Shown here one piece after another: positions 56,449-64,000 of a stretch of 64,000 bases of DNA. The stretch is from Aurelia coerulea. Lineage: Eukaryota; Cnidaria; Scyphozoa; Semaeostomeae; Ulmaridae. Position 1 is the first letter of the stretch, and each line of letters opens with the position of its first letter. The notes below the pieces were generated by a model. It saw only the letters and a program-made list of their open reading frames with translations, was not told the origin of the DNA and made no database searches. The stretch is from positions 20,347,001 through 20,411,000 of the forward strand of contig CM076948.1 in assembly GCA_039566865.1 (NCBI GenBank), read 5' to 3'. Made by a program: the position numbers and the translations under genes.

Positions 56449-56955
56449 ACTCAGCGTAAAAAGGTGGGTGTAAAATTCCTCAACCATATTTCTTCTGATT
56501 GAATAACTTGAAAGAAACTGTTGTAGATATTTATCTATAATTCTACCGTGGGTCTTTTCAGAAATTTTGAATATTTTTCAAAATTACAGCAGTTCTTATA
56601 TTTAAACTCATTTGAGGATGTGACGTCATCAAATTTCTAAATCATAAACCAGAAAAATGGCAGACTTTTGCTTGATACCGTATTGTAGACATCAATAAAC
56701 TATGGTTTTCTTCGAAATTATTTCATGTTGCGTCAAACAGTTTAGAAATTACAATGGTTTTAATTTTTTTTGAAAACTTTCCTTGAATTCTTGAAAAAAA
56801 GAAAAACACTCTAATTCTGAAAATATTGAAGATTACAGAAAAGTCCAACGGTAGAATTATAGCGAAATATCTAAAGTTTCTTTGAAGCCATTCAGTTCAA
56901 ATGAATAGGTCATTGAATTTTACACCAGCCTCTTTGAAGATTTGGAACCTATGCT
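56449..56955. mobile_element. Mutator-like MITE, copy 3, left end damaged
   Basis: Shares CAGCGTAAAAAGGTGGGTGT (56452 on) with copy 1 and ends TTGGAACCTATGCT. Inside it closely follows copy 1 for about 500 bp. The left terminal AGCATAGG is missing and no duplication was found. Confidence 0.8.
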
Positions 56956-57784
56956 GGGAATCATGAGGTTTGGTCATATGAATAGGAAAAACCAGTACGC
57001 TGTGTGATAAGCTTAGCTTCTCAGCGTCATAAAATTGCCTTCGGATGCTAGGTAACAATATAGAAAGAACTAAACCTTTGCCCGATATATAAACATTTTA
57101 GTTTTGAATATCAGCCACGTACCTTTCATTCCACAGCCAATCCACCAAATGTGTTAACTTTTTTTCTCACCTGGTACATCCTGGTACAAATGTGCCATTG
57201 TTTGGAATGCTTTTTTCAGGCAGAAGATAAATTTGGGGGTATCATTTTGGTAAGGTCACAAATAGCCATAAATTTTTAGGTATCTTTTTAAGAACTAGCT
57301 CTTTAGGGTGTTAGGTTTGACCTGTTTAATGCATTTAGTTAAAACTTTGGATTTTCTGACAATTTTAAAGTATGTATCTTGAATGGCCCGTAAATTTTGG
57401 GTTATGGTTTCCGGAAAATATATGAATTGTAGGGTGTGCTACTACGACGCCAAAACCAGTTGCTTTCGTTTTGGCAGTGTGGAAGTTGTTCTTGTTGTGA
57501 ACATAATACCCAGATTCAAAACTCTGAATCCGTTACCGAATGAAGAAGAAATCTTAAACAATGAAAGGAATTGGATGTCTAGCTTGTGAATAACACATAG
57601 GATTGGGCCAAAGACTCGGAATAGTTTCGCTGAAGGGAGGACAGCGGATGCCATGCCAAATATTCTTAAAAGTTAATGGCGGTGGTTTTCGGACATGAAA
57701 TAAATCAGTTGTTTGGGAAAATGAATACAGTTCAGATTTGACATGCGATTTGGATTTTCATGTGTTTCTCATAGTGGTAAAAGT
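56956..57784. other. Unassigned stretch
   Basis: No supported gene. The short open frame at 57383-57589 has no recognisable features. Confidence 0.4.
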
Positions 57785-59117
57785 TATCTGATCATTTATA
57801 ATCAACTGTCCCAGTACCTTGAATCGAATGGCCTGTTGTGCCCACATCAGTTTGGGTTTAGACAAGGGAGATCTACGCAACAAACAGTTACCAAACTGTC
57901 AGAGAAGTTTAGACTGTACGTTGAAAAAGTGCTATTTAGTGGTGCTGTCTATATTGACCTCCGTACAGCCTTCGACAAAGTACATCATGCAACCTTGCTG
58001 GAAAAATTGCCAAGTTATGGTATAGATGATGTGAAATTACAATGGATAGGTGATTGTCTCTTTAATAGGAAACAATAAGAAATCTTTGATAACACCAACT
58101 CATGAGAAGAAAGCGTTACATGTGATGTACCACAAGGATCCATCCTGGGGTCCCTTCTCTTTGGGCTGATAATCAACGACATCCATATTCTGCTCACTGA
58201 TGCTGGCATTACACTATATGCCGATGATACTGTTTATATTGTGCAAGAAAGAACTCAAATGAAATAGAACATTTACTTAAAGGACAAGTCCGGGGTTGGT
58301 ATGATTGATGATAAAATACCAGATATTACTGCTATGAATGATGTATGATACTTTTTTCCACTATTTTTCGCCTTCTTCTTGTTAAAATAAGCAAATTATT
58401 CAAATAAGCAATTTGAGCGAAGTGACGTCATATCATGCAAACGAAAACGAGGCTGTGTGATTGTTTTCAGCTTCTTTATCATTGCAAGCCTCTTTATCTT
58501 GTTCTTGTGCTATTTTCAATGCATGATCACACGATAAAGACGCTAGCAGCGATTAAGAGGCGAAAAAGTATCGCACAGCCTCGTTTTCGTTCGCGCGATA
58601 TGGCGTCACTTCGCTCAAATTGCTTATTTGAATACGTAATTTCACAAGGAGAAGGCGAGAAATAGTGGGAAAAAGAATCATACACCATTCATAGCAGTAT
58701 TATCTTGTATTTTATCATCAATCATACCAACCCCGGACTTGTCCTTTAACAGTGAACTGCAAAACGTTGCAGACTGGCTTGATGAAAATAACCTGTTCAT
58801 TAACTTGAAAAAGGTAAAACTGAATTTGTGCTATATGGATCACATCAAAAGTTGTCCAAACAGCCAAACGTGGACATCGAAATCTACAATCAAACTATTC
58901 ATGAGGTACTTGTATGATTTTGTCTCATGATGAGACAAAATCATACAAGTACCGGGCAAGTACCTTGGTGTAGATTTGGATAACCATCTGAGCCCCTTAA
59001 TCGATATTTGGAAAATTTGTACAAAAAAGCATCAGCCAGAGTAAACTTTTTATCTCGTATTCGCGAAAAAGTCACCCCTTATGTAGCAGAATCGATATTC
59101 AAAACAATGATATGTTC
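57785..59117 (+). pseudogene. LINE reverse transcriptase pseudogene, interrupted by a MITE
   Basis: Plus-strand RT pieces in one register: IYNQLSQYLESNGLLCPHQF, GFRQGRSTQQTVTKL, VYIDLRTAFDKVHH, then TAA 58076-58078 and a TGA near 58103, CDVPQGSILGSLLFGLIIND, LYADDTVYIV, TAG 58264. The 465-bp TTAA element 58281-58745 then intervenes, and homology resumes with NSELQNVADWLDENNLFINL, a frame change, YKYLGVDLDNHLS and KVTPYVAESIFKTM. It stops at the next MITE (59120). The 5' part and endonuclease are missing. Confidence 0.85.
58281..58745. mobile_element. TTAA-type MITE (piggyBac/Kolobok-like), complete
   Basis: 465 bp with TTAA on both sides (58277-58280, 58746-58749). TIRs AGGACAAGTCCGGGGTTGGT at both ends, continuing through about 45 bp. 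The inner hairpin includes CGAAAACGAGGCTGTG (58441) and its complement near 58575. It splits a LINE RT reading frame cleanly. Confidence 0.88.
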
Positions 59118-59119
59118 TA

Positions 59120-59738
59120 CCGGGTGAACCAGAAAAAAGTTTCCACTTTTGAAAATTCATAGGATCAAGAGTACTGGATGGGTTGGAATGAATCAATATT
59201 AGCTTGACAGCCAAAAGATCGAAGTATTTCTATGATTTTTCTTGCCTTGTCACAAGCATTGGAAAAGTGGTAATTCCAAATTTAGAAAAAATTTGTGGTT
59301 GCAAAATGACTGAAGAAAAGGCCTCAAATACGTGATCAAATTATAAAGGACTACAACGTAGAAAAAGCAATTTCTCATGGGTGAGAGATATCGTCTGCGA
59401 ATTTATTTCCAAGGGATTGAAAATCTTTAGTATCTGTTTGAGAATCTTATGTATTATTGCTCTTGACAGAGGTGAAGCGCTCGTGTGCATCGTTCTGGAT
59501 TAGGAGAGTCCTAACGATTTGATAAAGTGTTTTAGGCCCTTTTTAAATCATTTTGAAAACATGAAACTTTTGTAAAGTGGAATTTACATATATTTGCAGT
59601 TCTCGTAAGAAGACGAGAAAAATCACAAAAATAGTTTGATCTTTTGGCTTTTAATTAAAATTCGAATCATTCAAATCCATGAAAAACTTGTTGTGCTACG
59701 AATTTTCGAATGTGGGAACTTTTTTCTGGCTCACCCGG
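59120..59738. mobile_element. Mariner-like MITE, CCGGGTGAACC termini
   Basis: Ends CCGGGTGAACCAGAAAAAAG and (inverted) CCGGGTGAGCCAGAAAAAAG, flanked by TA (59118-59119, 59739-59740). No transposase. Confidence 0.85.
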
Positions 59739-59957
59739 TAGATATTCATAATTTCTCCCGTCAATGCAATTTTACTGAAAGCACATCAATGAAACTTTTC
59801 CCGTCGTTCTCACGTCACATTTTGGTCTGTAAAACATCTAACTACGATATAATAGACGAAACTACAAATTTTGATGAAGGAAGGTGGATTTAGGTCGGAA
59901 TCAAACTGGCACAGACCGGTATACTGTATTAACAGCGCTATTTCTAATTTTCTAGCG

Positions 59958-60031
59958 TTTGCGGTATTTTGCTATTTTTTGGTGCGGTATTGCGGTATTT
60001 GGTGTCTTTTTCGTGCGGTATTGCGGTATTG
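59958..60031. repeat. GCGGTATT minisatellite
   Basis: At least five GCGGTATT units, some in pairs, spaced by T/G-rich sequence. Confidence 0.75.
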
Positions 60032-60133
60032 GGACCCCCCCCCCCGAAGTACCCCTCATGTATGTACGTAGATCTACCAAAATTTGTAATGAGATAAAGA
60101 AAATATTTTTCTCACGCACCTCTCAGTTTAATC

Positions 60134-60790
60134 ATGGGTAGTTAGACACTGCTGGTGTGCTTCTATGGAGGAGCGCTGGATAATAATAATAAAAGGCATT
60201 TATATTGCGCCATTTATCCACACGGCTCAAAGGCGCATTACACGATCTATAAAACTAAAAGGGTGATATTTTATACAATAATACAAAGAATGCTAAAATT
60301 GTTGGTTAAATAAAATCTAGTTAAAATATTTTTGAAACAGATGTGTTTTCAATCTGCACTTGAAAGCACTTGAAAGTGTCAAGAGAATCCGTTGCCCGCA
60401 ATGCATATGGCAGTCTATTCCAAAGATGAGTAGAGGCCCTTGTAAATGCACGATCTCCAGCGGTCACAATGCATATGGCGGTCTATTCCAAAGATGAGTA
60501 GAGGCACTTGTAAATGCACGATCTCCAGCGGTCACTAGCTTTGTCCTTGGTATTTCAAGAGTCAAGTCATCATCGGCAGATCTTGTCCGTCGCGCTGCTG
60601 TTCGTAATGTAACCAGCTCCGTAAGATAAATTGGTGCAAGATTATTGATGCATTTGTAAGTCAACGTTAAAATGTATCTGCGGAGGAAATATTGTTTAGT
60701 ACTGCGGAGGAGATATCGAAAGAACGTCCGCAGATACATATTATCCTGCGCTCCTCCATAGAAGCACACTAGCAGTGTCTAACTACCCAT
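60134..60790. repeat. Inverted repeat flanking a LINE tail
   Basis: 60134-60188 (ATGGGTAGTTAGACACTGCT, then GTGCTTCTATGGAGGAGCGC) pairs with 60738-60790. Between lies a 5'-truncated LINE. Confidence 0.8.
60187..60725 (-). pseudogene. LINE fragment, C-terminal tail and 3' UTR, minus strand
   Basis: The minus-strand frame reads LTLTYKCINNLAPIYLTELV, RTRSADDDLTLEIPRTKL and DRAFTSASTHLWN. The coding part then breaks in a 65-bp tandem duplication (60404-60468 and 60469-60533). A 3' UTR with GCGCC...GGCTCAAAGGCGC follows, with an AATAAT-type tail (plus strand 60182-60196). Confidence 0.8.
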
Positions 60791-61665
60791 GGTTTAATGA
60801 TTGGTTTGCACGCTCTGAGAGCTACCGAGAATGTCATTACGAGAACCAATAGTCGAAAAATTATTTTCGCATTCAAGAAAAGGGGAACAGGCAACAAAAA
60901 TGAAGTATAAGAGTTTATGGACGGAGCGGAATACTTGCCAAATATGCATAAAAATAGATAACTTGGCACATTCTGCATTGTGAACCTACTATCCGAAAAC
61001 CACTGCCACTGTCCGAAAACTACCGCCAAGGTCAGAAAAGTAAGCAACAGTTGATTTTGATTGACTCTGGAATTCAAAGCGATTCGCGATCACAGACAAA
61101 AGAAATTCTCTCAACCAGAAATTAACAAACAACTTAGACGTAACCTAGACTGATTACAAGTTCGTAGTTATTGTTATTGATAGACCGATGGACGCTATAA
61201 CAACAACTCATGGACTTTCACATTGAAAATTGGGACGAAATTGTTTCCCTCAATTTCATGTCGGATATGGAAACCATAGCAACACTGTACGAAAAGCCGA
61301 ATGCTCCAGGCAATGGTGTATGCGCCTAACTTGTCGGCTCAAGCCCCAGATGATAAAGCGCCTCAAAATTCAAGTTTTCAGTGACGTTAGCAATAAACAA
61401 AGCCACAAGTATCCTGATGAATGTTTCCTTAATCCAAGAATCAATAAACCTTTCACTTTCAACCAGAATTTCCTCATTTTTAAGGCCACTTTGCTCCCGT
61501 CAGCTCACCACAGTGCACGCCACAGCGATACAATTTTCAAATGCCGAAGGTTGCCATGACTTCGAATTAACCTCGTGTCAACGTGAATAGAAAAATCGGT
61601 GCCCTCTTTGTTTATTTTTGTCCCACTTTTTTATGCGAATGTCCATTAGTCCCAGTTTGAACAAA

Positions 61666-61687
61666 AAGAGTGTTGTTGTTGTTGTTG

Positions 61688-61720
<33 letters not shown>

Positions 61721-61740
61721 GATTGTTGTTGTTGTTGCTG
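61666..61740. repeat. TTG microsatellite
   Basis: (TTG)n with two ATTG interruptions. Confidence 0.9.
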
Positions 61741-61762
61741 CGATACTGGGACTATTTCGTGA

Positions 61763-61763
<1 letters not shown>

Positions 61764-61818
<55 letters not shown>
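61764..61818. repeat. TTA microsatellite, likely LINE tail
   Basis: About 18 TTA units. It sits at the 3' end of the minus-strand LINE fragment, where a TAA-type tail is expected on the coding strand. Confidence 0.85.
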
Positions 61819-62440
61819 CAATTTCTTTATCGTTGGATTACATAAAAATATAGCTAAAAGTAATCAGCTAATTAATTCCAACGTTAGATAAAATTTTAAA
61901 ATACAAATATTACATCAGAAAAAAGGGGATAGAATATTTACAATTCATCAAAAGTATACAGTATAAAAGCATAAAAGCGTATAAAAGCAGATATCCAAAT
62001 ATAATTATCATAAAAAGCCCAAGCTCGGAATAAAAACGCGGCATAATTTACATGGACAATTTTCTCCGTTCTAATGTTTTATTTTTGTTTTAAACTGACA
62101 AAGGGATTCTGAATTTCGTATAGTTGGTGGTAACGTTTGCCACAGCTGTGGACCTTTAAATCGGATGCTTTCTGTCCCGTTGTTGACACAGATCTCACCC
62201 TAGGTTGGAAGAATTCGTTATTGTTACGCAAATTGTAATGACTTTCATTTTCGCAGAAAATTTCCTGCATGAATGAAGGGCTCAGGTTATTTTTTGTTTT
62301 GTACATCTCAGTCATAAGTAACTGCAAGTTCTTTGTATGAATACTTTTACATAGTTGTAACCTTGTGCACGCGTGTCTAGTTGTAACCTTGTGCACGCGT
62401 GTGTGTGCAAGAGGTTTTAATGAGTTTATAACCAAAGAAG
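61819..62440 (-). pseudogene. LINE fragment, C-terminal tail, minus strand
   Basis: The minus-strand frame 62435-62079 reads NLQLLMTEMYKTKNNLSPSF, ENESHYNLRNNNEFFQPRVR and then a shifted tail ending NPFVSLKQK. A 24-bp tandem duplication (GTTGTAACCTTGTGCACGCG, about 62354-62403) is in the N-terminal part. The 3' UTR runs to the TTA tail. Confidence 0.8.
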
Positions 62441-62797
62441 AAGGATCAGTCGGGATACGTCTAAAAATCTATCTGGCGGATTTTGTGTATTTCATTCAGA
62501 AGCTGAGTAGTAATTGTTTCATTTAATCCCAGAATAGGCCACAATTGCAATGTCTCCTGCTCGGCTCCTGAATCAAATAAACAAAATCTGCCACGCAGAT
62601 CTCTAGATTAACCCTTCTTCTTTCGTTATAGACTCGTGACTTCTCCTAAAAACAACATTCTGCATGCATAAGGCGACATTTTGCCCGACTGGCTTCAGGT
62701 CACATTTTGCGGCATTGTTTGTTTCTAATTTCTGGTTGAGAGAATTTCTTTTGCCTGCAATCGCTAATCGTTTTGAATACTGGTGTCAATCAAACTG

Positions 62798-63282
62798 AAC
62801 TGATGCCATTATGTTACAAAATCGGCCCTTGCTGTATTAACCAAAGTTTGAGAATAATTTCATAATATTGATATTGAAATGTAGCGATCTGCGCAGTAAA
62901 TTTTATATGATGTACGAGATGTGATCTCTTTTTGATGTAGTGTAACTTGCATCTAAGATGATAAATTAACTTGATATTTTAATTACCTAACTTATGAATG
63001 TAGGTACGTAAGTAAAACCAAAATTATGTTGATTTAAACTGTTTTTTGTCCTATAAGAGCAAGGACGAAATTTTTTTAGATTCTGCATGTTTGTTTACAT
63101 ACTTGCGTGTTTGTTTCAATTTTTTCGCACGACAATCCCAGCGTTATATTTGCATTTGACTTTTTCATCAAAAACACAGTGGAAACACGGATGGAACACT
63201 GAATAGTTTTGTCGAGACATCATGAATTCTTTCCAATCAAGGATCAAGATTATTTTTCATTTATACAAAACCTGTTTGTCTA
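62798..63282. other. Unassigned stretch
   Basis: No gene or bounded repeat seen. Confidence 0.4.
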
Positions 63283-64000
63283 CCGGGTGTCCCAAAAAAA
63301 ATACAGGCGTTTGAACAGTTCCTGTGAAGGAGCCTTGTTTTTCAATTTTTTTATTTTCAGTTTATGGTATAGATGAGATCTCAACTTAGATTTTGCGACC
63401 TTGCATGTCGAAATCGGGTTTGTATTTGCAGATCACTTAATTCACCTGAACAGGCACAACTTCTAAGGCAACATAAGACAGAAGGTTATCTAATTGTGCA
63501 GTTACTATCTATATGTAATTTCTAAAATGCTTTTGGGGCAGCTGAGCAATGCATTATTTTTGGAAGCTTGTTTGAGCTATGATAGTGCAATTTACTGTTC
63601 ACTATTCAACACCCAATGTGACTGAACAATCACAACTGCAATTTAAGTTGGGTGGGAAAGATCCTTTAGTTCTAGAAGACACTACTCCACACTGTCCAAG
63701 TTCCCTCAGTCCTAGAACCATGCGCTGTGAACTATTAAAGTGTAAATGCATTTCTTCTTTTAATGTTTTCTCTAATTTGTATAATAGTTTGATTCATCAG
63801 GAGATTTTTAAGAATACAAAGTTCAATGGTTTAGCTGACTCAAAATTTTCTTCAAATTACACATTGATAGTAGTAGCATAATTAATTAACCATCTGTCTC
63901 AGACTACCTCAGACATTTTTCTTTGTTTAGGTGAATTACTCTTGGAATGCAAATCCAATTTGAACGTGCAAGGTTGCAAATCTAAAGTGAGATCTCATCT
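63283..64000. mobile_element. Mariner-like element, right end beyond window
   Basis: Starts CCGGGTGTCCCAAAAAAAAT after TA 63281-63282. The left sub-terminal block 63370-63452 (GATGAGATCTCAACTTAGAT, ...) is complementary to 63931-64000, so the right arm has begun but the terminus is outside. The internal frame at 63579-63881 has no recognised domain. Confidence 0.75.

Larger units (their letters stand above)
61049..62797. repeat. Inverted repeat around LINE debris and microsatellites
   Basis: 61049-61131 and 62716-62797 are complementary, with AAAAGAAATTCTCTCAACCA perfectly shared. They are likely TIRs or arms of one element that later took in a LINE fragment. Confidence 0.7.

Noticed and set aside
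61612..61821. Poly-Ile and poly-Thr frame on the minus strand
   Set aside because: Translation of TTA and TTG microsatellites.

Overview
This is eukaryotic, AT-rich, intron-bearing DNA, almost certainly from an invertebrate animal. An anthozoan cnidarian (coral or sea-anemone type) is the best fit, by inference from the gene and repeat repertoire: a NACHT-domain innate-immunity gene, a divergent single-domain kinase, a coiled-coil gene of a C14orf93-like kind, an SLC52-type riboflavin transporter, CR1-like LINEs with an esterase ORF1, an Ngaro/DIRS-type tyrosine-recombinase retrotransposon and many TIR elements. No sequence search was possible, so the species stays open.

Host genes. (1) 1-2061 (+): 3' part of a kinase gene; three exons with compatible splice phases. 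(2) 2753-6992 (+): five phase-compatible exons of a coiled-coil/basic-tail protein. (3) 12875-15591 (+): large terminal exon of a NACHT NTPase (NLR-like) gene. (4) 44263-55272 (+): complete riboflavin transporter in three exons, with a 9-kb second intron. These four gene models are my own joins from GT/AG sites and reading phase; they lack transcript evidence.

The rest is mostly transposon. 10-12 kb: mariner-like and TTAA-type miniature elements and a LINE relic. 16-20 kb: nested inverted repeats, a Mutator-like MITE with a 9-bp target duplication and LINE debris. 20.5-24.8 kb: a broken Ty3/Gypsy integrase and two broken LINEs. 27-29 kb: a 5'-truncated CR1 LINE between two MITEs. 29.6-31.5 kb: two nested TIR elements, the inner one carrying arms of about 30 short palindromes. 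32.2-36.7 kb: a nearly full CR1 LINE (ORF1 esterase, endonuclease, RT) on the minus strand. 37.1-43.7 kb: a long inverted repeat holding an intact LINE whose 1223-codon frame has a 2A-type NPGP motif, plus a 1.58-kb element with a 9-bp duplication and a matching empty site in the other arm. 48.84-54.40 kb: a complete Ngaro/PAT-type retrotransposon with split direct repeats, antisense inside intron 2 of the transporter. 56-64 kb: tRNA-like SINE head, LINE relics and more TIR elements.

The most notable points are the exact split-repeat architecture of the tyrosine-recombinase element (its internal B1/A2 junction equals its joined termini), the 2A-bearing LINE, and the unusual palindrome-array element. 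Overall the window reads as a transposon graveyard with a few recent insertions, between and inside four host genes.
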